Positions 27,224-35,980 of a DNA stretch of 64,000 nt are shown in pieces. Position numbers and translations under genes: made by a program. Where the stretch lies: assembly GCA_003994795.1 (NCBI GenBank), contig AP018269.1:3001484-3065483 (forward strand). The letters are read 5' to 3'. This stretch comes from Cylindrospermum sp. NIES-4074 (GTDB lineage: Bacteria > Cyanobacteriota > Cyanobacteriia > Cyanobacteriales > Nostocaceae). Positions within the stretch are counted from its first letter, which is position 1; the number at the start of each line of letters is the position of its first letter. The notes beneath the pieces are model-generated. The model was given only the letters and a program-made list of their open reading frames with translations, was not told the origin of the DNA and did no database searches.

Positions 27224-27446
27224 TCTACAAGTAAAATAATACAAAATTGAGTTTTTCTGCTCACTTATGAGTTTATCATAGTGTGTTTTCTCTTCTTTCC
27301 TTCTTCCTTTGCGTCCTTTGCGGTTCCTTTGTTTATCCTTCAAACTTTGCTAGACAGATTACTATTCCTTAGGGCTAGGAAATTGAAACAATTCTAGCTA
27401 TAAAATATTTACCCAAATCCAAATACTCCGAATTTTTTGAATAAAA
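27224..27446. other. Intergenic region before the tandem RNA units
   Basis: It contains a pyrimidine-rich CTTTGCG repeat (27286-27330), present in related form at 590-630. No gene was seen. Confidence 0.4.
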
Positions 27447-27568
27447 CCCCCCTCGTCGGGAATGACATGGGGGGATTTGGAGCTAAAGTCCGGTAGGGTA
27501 ATCGGGCTAATTAATATTTAATAATGATAGCCTTTTTATCCTGTCCTCCTTTAGATAGATAAAATTCT
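27447..27568 (+). ncRNA. Candidate structured RNA, tandem unit 1
   Basis: The unit begins with a strong hairpin: CCCCCC at 27447-27452 pairs with GGGGGG at 27469-27474, with an inner GTC/GAC pair. A small GGA...TCC hairpin follows, then GGCTA...TAGCC and TTTTT (27533-27537), which looks like a terminator. CCTCC at 27545-27549 is complementary to a Shine-Dalgarno site. The whole unit is repeated 159 bp downstream with similar structure but different stem bases. No reading frame is present. The strand is inferred from the terminator and from the promoter of unit 2. Confidence 0.5.
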
Positions 27569-27587
27569 CGCTAGCATTCTGGTTTGG

Positions 27588-27593
27588 TATAAT
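27588..27593 (+). promoter_or_regulatory. Candidate -10 box TATAAT upstream of RNA unit 2
   Basis: A perfect TATAAT placed about 12 nt before the first hairpin of unit 2, so transcription would begin in the A-run just ahead of the CCCCCC stem. The -35 region is not clear. Confidence 0.5.
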
Positions 27594-27605
27594 TTAAAAA
27601 AAAAT

Positions 27606-27727
27606 CCCCCCGTTGTCAGATATCAACAGGGGGATATGGAATTAAATTTCGTCAGGTGATCGGAATAGTTAATTATTTAGTATTAATTACATATATCTTT
27701 ATTCCTCCGTTAGACAGAGAAAGACCT
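27606..27727 (+). ncRNA. Candidate structured RNA, tandem unit 2
   Basis: It aligns with unit 1 at a constant 159-bp offset with no net gaps. CCCCCC at 27606-27611 pairs with GGGGG at 27629-27633, extended here by GTTG/CAAC in place of GTC/GAC. The GGA...TTC hairpin replaces GGA...TCC, a GGAATA...TATTCC stem replaces GGCTA...TAGCC, and CCTCC (27704-27708) is kept. Stems kept by paired base changes suggest selection on RNA structure. The family is not one I can name. Confidence 0.5.
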
Positions 27728-28101
27728 CATTAATATGTTGACGATTGTATCTACTAACACGTAAGCTAAATATAGGACTATGATTTGATTCATCAACTTT
27801 ACTTGTGTAGGCAATGAGGCAATAGGGTTATAGAAGATTAAGGTATGGGTTGTTTTTGCAAAAATTCACCAGGAATCCTAATATTGCCCAAAGTATAGTG
27901 CAAGAATTTAAAGTTTAAAATTTCTAAATGTTAAACAAAAATAGAGTAAGTAACGTGATATTGGTGAAATCTAAATACTAATTAAAAAATAATTAAGAAA
28001 TATTTAAATAAATTCAGGACTTACGCAAAAATGACGTAAGAGCAAGGATTTACCTTAGGGGCAATTCATGAATTGTTCCTACATTTCGTACTTGACGCGT
28101 A
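27728..28101. other. AT-rich intergenic DNA
   Basis: No gene was seen. It includes AGGACTTACGC at 28017-28027, the same word as the terminus of the 252-bp element at 21646, and a near-palindrome around CAATTCATGAATTG at 28062-28075. Confidence 0.4.
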
Positions 28102-28340
28102 ATATCATGTCCGGATAATTAGTTAGCATAAAACTTTTATTAGTAGGTTGGGTTAAACGAAGTGAAACCCAACATTCATAAGGCTTGTGTTGGGTTTCGT
28201 CCCTCAAACGCCAGTTGCTTTAAGTCGGCAGAGCCGACGACAGTCGCCTCAAGTCGGGAAACCCGCCCACGGCGCTGTCTCCCCAACGCACTGGCTCCCC
28301 AACCTACATTTAATTATAAGTATTTAACCGGACATGATAT
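28102..28340. mobile_element. Composite MITE-like element
   Basis: A 239-bp segment bounded by a perfect 13-bp inverted repeat, ATATCATGTCCGG at 28102-28114 and its complement at 28328-28340. Inside are GTAGGTTGGG (28144-28153) with CCCAACCTAC nearer the right end, copies of a GGGTT[AT]..AAACCC word, and a CCAGTTGC...GCACTGGC element (28210-28295). Several palindromic repeats therefore nest within one another. There is no transposase. Confidence 0.6.
28210..28295. repeat. CCAGTTGC...GCACTGGC dispersed repeat, copy 1
   Basis: GCCAGTTGC at the left and GCACTGGC at the right enclose C/G-rich inverted segments (GTCGG..CCGAC and CGGG..CCCG). Related copies lie at 47696-47736 and, within a gene, at 63605-63690. 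Confidence 0.65.
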
Positions 28341-28971
28341 GAGTCCTAAAATTATTGTAGACAATGGCGTGTAGCGATGGTTGGGCAACAGCACCCGCAT
28401 CTGCAAATCTGTGTGATCTGTATCAACTACCCAGACTCTGGATTTCTACACCCAGAGCAGTTGGATAGGATTTGTGAGGCTTGATTTCCTGAGTTTTTTC
28501 AAGGTTCCCGCTACACTAGATCACTGACTGGAAAAGACTTGCAGGAATCTTGGCATAGTATCTGTGTGATACCCGTCACAGAGTTTAGTTGATGCTAGTC
28601 ACAAGAAAATCCACTTTACTTCACTGTTGGATGCTAACTTGCGTCAGCTTTTCGAGTGTTGCAACTCATAGAGTTTTAGGACTTATGTCAATGCAGTGAA
28701 GATGCTAATCAGCGATGATTGATTAGGTGCGTAAACACAGGAGCGAAACCTATATAACAACCTTATATATAACTCATTATAACTTTATTTTTGAAGATGC
28801 ATAACTTTCTGTAAAATCTCTGATACCTCTTTAGAGGTATAAGCTTATTACCTCCTTAAGATAGAGCTTATATAACTTTACTTAATTTAAGATAAACCTT
28901 GAGTTTCACGAAATTCTTAAGAACCGCCTTGATTCTCTCTTAGCAACCAATTTTTATAGGAGTCATTGACA
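28341..28971. other. Long upstream region of the peptidoglycan-binding gene
   Basis: A 630-bp gap with no recognisable gene. Nearest the gene it is AT-rich and contains an inverted repeat GATACCTCT/AGAGGTAT at 28829-28847 and related TACCTC words. The long leader suggests elaborate control, but no regulator site can be named. Confidence 0.4.
28958..28962 (+). promoter_or_regulatory. Shine-Dalgarno site AGGAG deciding the start
   Basis: AGGAG lies 9 nt before ATG 28972 but only 3 nt before the TTG at 28966, so the ATG is preferred. Confidence 0.7.
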
Positions 28972-29481
28972 ATGCAAACCGCAGTCCAAACTAAGCAACC
29001 CATCTTACAAGTTGGTTTTGCTGGGTTAGCAGTCAAAGAGTTACAAAGGCTTTTGCAAAAGAGAGTCCCTGATGTTCAAGGTCTAAAAGTTGATGGCATC
29101 TTTGGTGAAACCACTAAACTTGCAGTCCAAGTTTTTCAGCAACGGGTTTTTCTTAAGGCTGATGGTATTGTTGGGCACAATACGTGGGAAGCTCTCTACA
29201 CTGGTCAACGTCAAGATTTACCTGCGTTGCGTCGTGGTTGTTATGGCAGTGAGGTTGCTAGGGTTCAAAAAGTTCTCAAATTGAGCCAAATTGCTCAACA
29301 ACAGTTGGGCTTGAAAGGCTACTATTTTGGGGCGGTTGATAGCGACTTTGGCATAAAAACTGAAGTGGCTGTAAAACTCTTTCAACAGGAAAATAAACTG
29401 GTGACAGATGGGGTAATTGGCCCTGTAACATGGACAGCGTTGATGGAACTTAACACCAGAGTTAGCCATGTTAGTTTATAA
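28972..29481 (+). CDS. Protein with two peptidoglycan-binding (PG_binding_1) domains
   Basis: A 169-residue protein made of two PG_binding_1 repeats (about residues 15-75 and 85-165). Both show L-x-x-GxxG-x-x-V-x-x-[LV]-Q-x-x-L, then D-G-x-[FI]-G-x-x-T-x-x-A-V-x-x-FQ, then DG-[IV]-[VI]-G-x-x-TW-x-AL. There is no catalytic domain and no signal peptide, which is unusual for a wall-binding protein; it may be exported by another route or act as an accessory. The following M16 peptidase gene runs in the opposite direction. Confidence 0.85.
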   Translation: MQTAVQTKQPILQVGFAGLAVKELQRLLQKRVPDVQGLKVDGIFGETTKLAVQVFQQRVFLKADGIVGHNTWEALYTGQRQDLPALRRGCYGSEVARVQKVLKLSQIAQQQLGLKGYYFGAVDSDFGIKTEVAVKLFQQENKLVTDGVIGPVTWTALMELNTRVSHVSL

Positions 29482-29570
29482 AATTTACAAATCTTTATTA
29501 AATAAAAAATTAAGGTGCTGGTTATTTGATGAGATTAAATAGATTTAATAAAATTGCTAATGCCAATCAG

Positions 29571-29703
29571 GATTTAAGGATGAAAGGATTAACATGATTA
29601 GTATTAATGATTCTCAAATAAATCCTGTTAATCCTCTGATGCTAATCCTAATTACTCATTACCTGTTCTCGATGTAGAGACGTTTCCTGAAACGTCTCTA
29701 CAT
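29571..29703. repeat. Dispersed repeats behind the peptidoglycan-binding gene
   Basis: 29571-29616 matches, inverted, the GGATTTAAGGAT/TAGTATTAAT repeat at about 8437-8490. 29672-29703 is a 32-nt hairpin with 15-base arms (ATGTAGAGACGTTTC) of the GAGACGTT family also at 23432 and 61557. Confidence 0.6.
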
Positions 29704-29743
29704 TTGTCTATTTAAATCAAAATTACGGTAAAAAGGTTGTTGA

Positions 29744-32518
29744 TCAATTACCGCTCTTAGATGCTGGCTCTCCCGGCCCAGCAGTAACAATCACCAGGTT
29801 CTCTGGCTTAATTAATGACTCAATTGCTTGTTGAATTTGAGTCATTGTAACTGCCTGAATGCGCTTAGGAAATTCGCGGATTTCTGCTGGAGAAAGCCCC
29901 AAGACGGCATTATTAAGAATGATGCTGGCTACTTCACTGGGGTTAGCTAAATCTACAGGGTAGCTGTTGGTAATTGAACGTTTTGCTGTGTTTAATTCCG
30001 CTTCAGTTACTCCTTGCTCACGCAATTGTTTGAGTAAAGCTATGGTGCTGGCGATCGCATTTTGGGTATCTCCAGGAGCCGTCTGCATCTGAATCAAGAA
30101 CGGGCCGGGGTTGATTCCGGCGGCAAACCCACTGTAAATACCATAAGTCAAACCCAGGCGATCGCGTATTTCTGTACCCAATCGACTTGATAAGGTATCA
30201 CCACCCAAAATCTGATTTAGCACCACTGCGGCATAGTAACGCGGATCTTTCCGAGAAATACCGTTGTAACCAAGGTAGGTAACAGCCTCAGCCTTACCAG
30301 GAATTACTGAAGTTAAACGTGTTGAAGTTTGCGGTATTGGCACGTTTGGGAGGTTCAGCAAAGGCGGCTTACCTTGGTCTTGCCATTTACCAAAAGCCTG
30401 ATTCAGTAAGGCTTTCACCTTTGTTGGTTCAAAGTCTCCTACTATGGTGATAGTTGTACCATCTGGTCGATAATGTTCCTGGTAAAAGCGCAGCAAATCA
30501 TCGCGAGTAATGCTTTTTAAACTCTCGATGGTAGGAAAGCTGTGGAAAGGATGATTTTCTGGGTAAATTGCTTGCTGGAATACCCTTCTTCCCAATCCGC
30601 TGGGGTCATCTAACTGGACTTTGACACTTGTTAATGCTCGCTGACGGCTCAATTCTAATTGGTCAGCGGGGAAAGTGGCGTTTTGCACCACATCTGCCAG
30701 AGTTTGGACTAATATCGGCAGGTTTGCTGACAACCCTTGAGCGCTAATATTCACACCCTCACGGCTAGCAGAGAAATCTAATTCAGCCCCCCGATCTTCT
30801 AAAGTTTTCGCCAAGGTGAGAGCATTTTTAGTCTTGGTGCCATTCATTAAGTTGGTAGCTGTTAAATTCGCTAATCCCGCTTTTTGATTGCCATCAAAGG
30901 CACTACCAGCGTTAATTTGTCCACTGAGGTTAATTGTCGGGACGCTGGAATCTGGTAACAGCAGCACCCGTAAGCCATTTTCTAGGGTGAATTGCTGTGG
31001 TAAAGTTTGTTTGCTGCCATCTGTAGCTGATGTGGCTGTTGGCAGATATTTGGCTAGTTCTGCCGGGTCTACAGGCTTTCCAGGGCTGAAGTTTTCCACA
31101 GTGCGACCAGAACCCCCAGAAGTCCCTGGTTGACCGTCCGCTTGAGTTGGTTCAAAAAAGCCAATGGTTTGTTTGGCAGGATTGAGGTAAATTTTGGCTA
31201 CTCGCTGCACATCAGCGGGGGTAACTTTGGCGATCGCAGCCAAATACTTTTCAATATAATGATAATCCCCGGCGACGGTTTGGTTATAACCCAGTTGGCT
31301 GGCTTGACTGGTAATATCCTGGTTCCCCAGAATAAATGCAGCTTGCAATTGTGTCTTGGCTCGGTCTAATTCTTCTGTCGTGACTGGTTGCTGTTGCAGT
31401 TTTGTCAAGGTTTGCTGGATTGTTTGAGAAATTTTTCCTAACTCTTGGCCAGGAGCCGCTGTAGCTCTAATTTCATACCAACCCGGTTCGATGAGTTCGG
31501 CAGCACCACCACTAACTGAACTGGCGAGTCCTGATTCTACCGCAGCTTGATACAGCCGTGAACTGCGTCCCCCTGTGAGAATGGCATCCATCACATCAAT
31601 TGCGGGAACATCAGGATGCTGGATGTCAGGGAGGGGATACACTGCTTGTAGTAATGCTGCACTTCCCGGTTGTTTGAGGATGATGGGAGTTTTTTTAGTT
31701 GCCACACTACCAACATTCGCGGGAGCAGAACTTTTAGCCTGAGCCGTTTTTGCTCGTTGCGGCAGGTTCCCAAAAGTTTTTTTCACAACTTTGAGTACAG
31801 GTTCTGTGGCAAAGTCCCCCGTAACTACTAAAGTGGCATTTTCTGGGCTGTAGTAGGTTTGGTAATAATTCCGCACCTGCTCAATCGTGAATTTTTCTAC
31901 ATCCGCTTTGGTACCACCCACTGGTAAACCATAAGCGCGGTTGGGGAAAGCGGCTCGCATTACTGCCCGATCTAAACGATAGCTGGGTGAATTTTCATAC
32001 CCTTGTAACTCAGAAATGACCACCCGCTTTTCACTCGTCAGCTGCTCAGGTTCAATTAAAGCATTTTCCATGCGATCACTTTCCAGTGTCAGCAGTGCTT
32101 CTAATTTATCTCGCTGCACTGTGCCAAAGTAGGCTGTTTCGTCAAAGCTAGTAAAGGCATTGAACTGACTACCCAAGGCACTAAACAACCGCCCAAATTG
32201 CACGGGGCGATCGGTGGTACCCTTAAACATTAAATGCTCTAGCTGGTGAGAAATGCCATTAATCCCTGCTCCTTCATTGCGGGAACCAACTTTATACCAA
32301 ACCTGCACACTGACCACGGGAGCAGTATGCACTTCTTTGGTGAGTACCGTTAAGCCGTTATCTAATACTGTTTTTTTCACCCCTTGGGTGAGTGAAAGAC
32401 CAGGCACAGGTGCCACTGCTGTTGGTGTTGTGGCAGTGATGGCATTGCCGGAAAACGGCAAAACACTGAGGAGGAAACTGAGGCACAACCCTATAAGCAT
32501 ATATGAGCGTAGCTTCAT
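29744..32518 (-). CDS. M16 family zinc peptidase, two-domain (processing-protease type)
   Basis: A 924-residue protein with a signal peptide (SYMLIGLCLSFLLSVLPF) and two M16 halves. The first holds the inverted zinc motif H91-Q-L-E94-H95 and the downstream ALLTLESDRMENA glutamate region, so it is active. The second half, from about residue 500 (FTLENGLRVLLLPDSSVP), lacks HxxEH and is the usual non-catalytic clam-shell partner. It should degrade peptides in the periplasm. The start at 32518 is chosen because it places the signal peptide at the N-terminus. It is followed upstream by the sigma/anti-sigma pair, also on the minus strand. Confidence 0.9.
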   Translation of the reverse strand: MKLRSYMLIGLCLSFLLSVLPFSGNAITATTPTAVAPVPGLSLTQGVKKTVLDNGLTVLTKEVHTAPVVSVQVWYKVGSRNEGAGINGISHQLEHLMFKGTTDRPVQFGRLFSALGSQFNAFTSFDETAYFGTVQRDKLEALLTLESDRMENALIEPEQLTSEKRVVISELQGYENSPSYRLDRAVMRAAFPNRAYGLPVGGTKADVEKFTIEQVRNYYQTYYSPENATLVVTGDFATEPVLKVVKKTFGNLPQRAKTAQAKSSAPANVGSVATKKTPIILKQPGSAALLQAVYPLPDIQHPDVPAIDVMDAILTGGRSSRLYQAAVESGLASSVSGGAAELIEPGWYEIRATAAPGQELGKISQTIQQTLTKLQQQPVTTEELDRAKTQLQAAFILGNQDITSQASQLGYNQTVAGDYHYIEKYLAAIAKVTPADVQRVAKIYLNPAKQTIGFFEPTQADGQPGTSGGSGRTVENFSPGKPVDPAELAKYLPTATSATDGSKQTLPQQFTLENGLRVLLLPDSSVPTINLSGQINAGSAFDGNQKAGLANLTATNLMNGTKTKNALTLAKTLEDRGAELDFSASREGVNISAQGLSANLPILVQTLADVVQNATFPADQLELSRQRALTSVKVQLDDPSGLGRRVFQQAIYPENHPFHSFPTIESLKSITRDDLLRFYQEHYRPDGTTITIVGDFEPTKVKALLNQAFGKWQDQGKPPLLNLPNVPIPQTSTRLTSVIPGKAEAVTYLGYNGISRKDPRYYAAVVLNQILGGDTLSSRLGTEIRDRLGLTYGIYSGFAAGINPGPFLIQMQTAPGDTQNAIASTIALLKQLREQGVTEAELNTAKRSITNSYPVDLANPSEVASIILNNAVLGLSPAEIREFPKRIQAVTMTQIQQAIESLIKPENLVIVTAGPGEPASKSGN

Positions 32519-32740
32519 AAGCAATTCAAAATGCAAAACTTGCAATTGTACAACGTCATCCACAAGGTGTGGCAAAATCTCTCTTTTGGTTGTTGACAGA
32601 TGTCGATCAAAGGTTAGAAAGTGAATTAATCAGGCGATCGCATCACGAGTTTTCCCACCTATCTAGTGTAGTCGTGGAATTCTCACGCCAAGACACAAAG
32701 GCGAGGCAGCGTCGTTACACCAATGGGTTTTGCATTATAT

Positions 32741-33484
32741 CTACAAATTCTTCGTTTCACCAACTAATACAGGAGAACCAACAGGCTGAGGAGGAGAAGG
32801 TACAGGTTCTAGCGTCACTACCAGCTTGGCTTTATCTGAAGTGCAAACATTAGTAGGAAGAGGAAAACTATTTAAAACTGTTCCTGTTGAACTCGCGTTA
32901 AACTGTCCACAAGCAATCTTTTTGTCATCAACTACTGCCCAAAGCCGATAAATTTGATTTTTAGGTAGCCGAGAGAGATTTTCCAAAACGACGAGGAATT
33001 TATCTTGATTGGGAGCGAGGATAATACTTCCCGAAGCAGTAGATTTATCCACTGCTTTGAGCGCAACTAGTCGAGAATTCGGTTGCTGTAAGATAGCAGT
33101 AATTTCTGTCTGACGCGCAAGTTGAGACTGAGAGTATTGCAACTCCTGCCGTAGACGATAGCTATCAATCCCAAAAGCCACAGCTACCAAGGCAGCGACA
33201 ATCTGCACCCAAGGTAAAGAAAACCGCCTTTTTGCACGAACAGGGTTTTCACTGGCTTGAGCCGCTGTCAGAATTTTTGAGCGAAGTTGTGGTGAAGGCT
33301 GCACTTCAGGTATTTCATAGGGTAAGAGTGCCATGACTTCCTGCAATTGAGCAACTTCTTTGACTAGTTCTGGATTTTGTGCCAGCAGCCGTTCTAACTC
33401 TCCAACTTCTTCCGAGTCGAGGTCTCCAAGAACATAACCTGCAATTAATTCTTCTAGGTGTTCAGATGAAAAGGAATCAGTCAT
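32741..33484 (-). CDS. RskA-like anti-sigma factor
   Basis: A 247-residue protein with an N-terminal anti-sigma domain (LEELIAGYVLGDLDSEEVGE, then a helical part), one membrane segment at about residues 90-108 and a periplasmic RskA domain (FLVVLENLSRLPKNQIYRLW, then KLVVTLEPVPSPPQPVGSPV). Family members sequester an ECF sigma factor at the membrane until they are cleaved. No zinc-binding HxxxCxxC motif is present, as in RskA. It lies 36 nt behind the ECF sigma gene, which is its likely partner. Confidence 0.87.
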   Translation of the reverse strand: MTDSFSSEHLEELIAGYVLGDLDSEEVGELERLLAQNPELVKEVAQLQEVMALLPYEIPEVQPSPQLRSKILTAAQASENPVRAKRRFSLPWVQIVAALVAVAFGIDSYRLRQELQYSQSQLARQTEITAILQQPNSRLVALKAVDKSTASGSIILAPNQDKFLVVLENLSRLPKNQIYRLWAVVDDKKIACGQFNASSTGTVLNSFPLPTNVCTSDKAKLVVTLEPVPSPPQPVGSPVLVGETKNL

Positions 33485-33520
33485 GACATCATCATCATCG
33501 ATGTAGGCAAAAAGTTTTAG

Positions 33521-34108
33521 CTAATTAATCCAGTCTTGCAAAATTTTTTTCAGGTTGATTAAGCCTTGTCTAGCCCGCGTCTTGACAGTACCCAAAGGTG
33601 TCTCTAAGCGTTGTGCAATCTCTGTTTGGCTTAGTCCTTCGTAATAAGCCATTGCTAATACTTGACGCTGATTCTCTGGTATTTGAGTTAACGCACTCCG
33701 AACTTTTTGGGAACGTTCCTCTATAGAGACTTGCTCAAAGGGGTTGTTGGTGAGAGGTTGACTAGACATCTGTTGTGACCAGCGGTCTAAAAATTTCAAA
33801 TTCGCACCACGAGAACGGAGTTTGTCGATCGCCCGAGAACGTGTCATTGTAACTAAAAAGCTACTGAAAGAACCACGGGCTGGGTTGTAATTAGGTTGAC
33901 GCCATAATGCTAGGAAGACTTCTTGAGTGAGGTCTTCTGCCGCTTGAGCATCTTTCAATATCTTCAACGCTAACCCATAGACCAAATTGGCATAGCGGTC
34001 ATAGAGCATTGTCAACGCAGAGGAATCTCTGGCTGTGAGAGCTTGAAATAGCACTGCATCGCTTAATTTTTGCAAGTCAGGCTGGTCATTGGGAGAGTCA
34101 GGAGGCAT
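33521..34108 (-). CDS. ECF-type RNA polymerase sigma factor (SigK-like)
   Basis: A 195-residue group IV sigma factor. Region 2 lies at about residues 30-100 (MLYDRYANLVYGLALKIL, AEDLTQEVFLALW, RSRAIDKLRSR). Region 4 lies at about 130-190, with the helix-turn-helix LSQTEIAQRLETPLGTVKTR. It is co-transcribed with the RskA-like anti-sigma gene. The divergent ferritin-like gene is a plausible target, as ECF sigma factors often control adjacent genes. Confidence 0.9.
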   Translation of the reverse strand: MPPDSPNDQPDLQKLSDAVLFQALTARDSSALTMLYDRYANLVYGLALKILKDAQAAEDLTQEVFLALWRQPNYNPARGSFSSFLVTMTRSRAIDKLRSRGANLKFLDRWSQQMSSQPLTNNPFEQVSIEERSQKVRSALTQIPENQRQVLAMAYYEGLSQTEIAQRLETPLGTVKTRARQGLINLKKILQDWIN

Positions 34109-34234
34109 TTTGCTCAGTCAGATGGGGGCAGAGGCAACTTGATTGTTTGGGTCATAGCATCCCTAGAAGTTTCGCAAAAAGCAAAGTCTAACTCATCTTC
34201 TCTAAAGAATACGGCTGACATTGCCAATCGGATG

Positions 34235-34410
34235 TTTAGGGAGTTCCAACTAAAAAAATATCCAACTAATTCTTGTGGGGGAGCCACTCCGTTGCTCTGG
34301 TTTCCAGAGTTGTAGCAAGTGGCGTTGGGCTTCTAGCCCGCCCAGTTTATTGGACGGGCGGGACGCCTATCCCACAAGATTGGATAATTTATTTGTTGGA
34401 GTTCCCTTAG
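34235..34410. mobile_element. 176-bp MITE-like element between the sigma gene and the ferritin-like gene
   Basis: Imperfect terminal inverted repeats of about 40 bp: TTTAGGGAGTTCCAAC at the left and the complement of GTTGGAGTTCCCTTAG at the right, continuing inward with ATCCAA and CTTGTGGG. The core contains CCCGCCCA/TGGACGGGCGGG palindromes. It occupies most of the shared upstream region and leaves about 90 bp to the ferritin-like gene. Confidence 0.65.
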
Positions 34411-34489
34411 GAATTTTATCTAAAAATGCAATCCAAATTAACGCCTAACTCGTATTAAAAGAAGGATACGAGCTAACTATGTGTTTGAC

Positions 34490-34494
34490 AAGGA
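34490..34494 (+). promoter_or_regulatory. Shine-Dalgarno site AAGGA
   Basis: AAGGA, 7 nt before ATG 34502. It supports this start over the in-frame GTG at 34481. Confidence 0.65.
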
Positions 34495-34501
34495 AAAATT
34501 T

Positions 34502-35158
34502 ATGAGCAACGTAGAAAAGTCGCAAATCATCTCCCCACAAAGACGCAAGTTAATTCAGTTGGGCGCATTAACGGGGGCTGCTGGTGTATTTGCCCTAGCT
34601 ACAGGTAATGAAGCTGATGCCCGCGTCCCGAAAACTTCTAAAACTGATATCGAAATTTTTAACGGCATCGCCATACTAGAACAAAAAGCAGTTAACACCT
34701 ACAAAGCCGCTGCTGAGAACAATCTTCTGCCAACGAAAGCATTTTTGGATGTTGCTCTCCAGTTTGCCGCAGATCACACGCAGCATCGCGACCAAGTGAA
34801 AAACATAGTAGCCAAAGTCCTCAGAGGAACTCCCGTAGATACCTCAAAAGTCGGCACTTTCCCCATTCCTCGCAAAGTCCTCACCGGTGGGGAGGTTGAA
34901 GTGATTAGGTATGCTTTAACTTTGGAAGTTATCGCTTCTAAAGCTTATCTAGAAAACGTTCAAAGCAAATTAACAACCCGTGAAGCCATCAGTGTGGCAG
35001 CAAGTATTCTGCCGATAGAAGCTTCCCACGCATCAATTTACCGCGCTGTATTGCTGGTGTTGTTGAAAGAAAAGGGACTACCAGGTGATGATAAGCTTGT
35101 GCCTTATGCTTTCCTTGACAAACAGCCTACCCCCCCATTACCCAAGGCTGATGGTTGA
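34502..35158 (+). CDS. Tat-exported ferritin-like domain protein
   Basis: A 218-residue protein. The N-terminus has a twin-arginine-type signal (SPQRRKLIQLGALTGAAGVF). The mature part is a four-helix ferritin-like domain with the pattern IAILEQKAVNTYKAA, QFAADHTQHRDQV, RYALTLEVIASKAYLENV and LPIEASHASIYRAVLLV, supplying glutamate and histidine ligands for a di-iron site. Tat export suggests that it folds with its metal before leaving the cytoplasm. The role may be metal storage or oxidative stress protection. It is divergent from the ECF sigma/anti-sigma operon. Confidence 0.82.
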   Translation: MSNVEKSQIISPQRRKLIQLGALTGAAGVFALATGNEADARVPKTSKTDIEIFNGIAILEQKAVNTYKAAAENNLLPTKAFLDVALQFAADHTQHRDQVKNIVAKVLRGTPVDTSKVGTFPIPRKVLTGGEVEVIRYALTLEVIASKAYLENVQSKLTTREAISVAASILPIEASHASIYRAVLLVLLKEKGLPGDDKLVPYAFLDKQPTPPLPKADG

Positions 35159-35400
35159 TTTATCAACTAAAAAAATCAAAATCTATAGGACTCCTATTTG
35201 ATTTTTGAAAAAAACGACCCATAACTTTACCTCCCCCTCTTCCCCCTCTTCCCCTTCTTCCCCGTTCCCTGTTCCCTACCAATTTCACACTAATCGCATA
35301 AAAGGAATGAAAACCACAGACTTTAAAATAGGGCATGGAGAGAAGGGAAACAGATCCTCCGGTGTGTTGGTGTACGCAGTTTATGACGATTATAGGTGAA

Positions 35401-35406
35401 TATAAT
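35401..35406 (+). promoter_or_regulatory. Candidate -10 box TATAAT
   Basis: TATAAT, about 46 nt before the ATG at 35452. The -35 region is weak. Confidence 0.4.
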
Positions 35407-35451
35407 ACAAGAACTTCCAGACCTGATACTGCCGTTGCTACAAACATAGAG

Positions 35452-35880
35452 ATGCATAAGTTTTCAACCATGTCAACCATTGATTTTTGTGACCAGTTTC
35501 TCGCAGATATCAAGTTTCATGAGATTGAAAGTGTCAATAATGCGCCGATGGAAGAGTACCTTGCCCAATGGAATGAAGATGAGGAACACCAATACCCACC
35601 CTTCACAGGGCAAGAGTTTCTCAGCACACACGACACCATAGACGATCATCCTTATGCTGTGGCATTCCGTCAATTTTTAGATAACGGTATTGACCCAGAT
35701 ACTGCTAATGTGCTGGCATTTGGTGAAAAGAGATTTGATTTAATTTCTGATGATTTGAATGACCCACTTAGGCAAATAGTTGTCAATATTTTTGACCGCT
35801 TTGCCAAGGCTGGGTATTGGAGTGAATTAGGTGAACTTGACCAATATCTTTCAAGCTGGAACTTCTATAGATTGGAGTAA
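35452..35880 (+). CDS. Hypothetical acidic protein
   Basis: A 142-residue acidic, soluble protein containing DFCDQFLADIKFHEIESV, a histidine-rich DDHPYAVAFRQFL segment and FDLISDDLNDPLRQIVVNIF. No known family is recognised. The frame is open from 35335, but the upstream part is rich in repeat sequence. ATG 35452, or 35470 six codons later, is the likelier start given the promoter-like TATAAT at 35401. A good terminator follows 15 nt behind the stop, which supports a real single-gene unit. Confidence 0.6.
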   Translation: MHKFSTMSTIDFCDQFLADIKFHEIESVNNAPMEEYLAQWNEDEEHQYPPFTGQEFLSTHDTIDDHPYAVAFRQFLDNGIDPDTANVLAFGEKRFDLISDDLNDPLRQIVVNIFDRFAKAGYWSELGELDQYLSSWNFYRLE

Positions 35881-35894
35881 TCTTTATAGGTGGA

Positions 35895-35931
35895 AATAAG
35901 CTTGGTAAACGATACCAAGCTTATTTTAATT
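35895..35931 (+). terminator. Rho-independent terminator
   Basis: A perfect 13-bp stem (AATAAGCTTGGTA and its complement) with a 5-nt loop, followed by TTAATTTTA. It lies between the convergent hypothetical gene and coaT and, being symmetrical, may serve both. Confidence 0.75.
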
Positions 35932-35980
35932 TTAGGGGATTGTAGAGATGAAATGCAGGTGAAAGGGATTTTGTCAAGAG

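Noticed and set aside
27447-27727. Known riboswitch for the downstream peptidoglycan-binding gene
   Set aside because: The units are over 1.2 kb from that gene, lack conserved cores of riboswitch classes I know, and one ends in its own terminator-like stem.
28162-28374. 70-codon plus-strand frame
   Set aside because: It lies inside the composite palindromic element.
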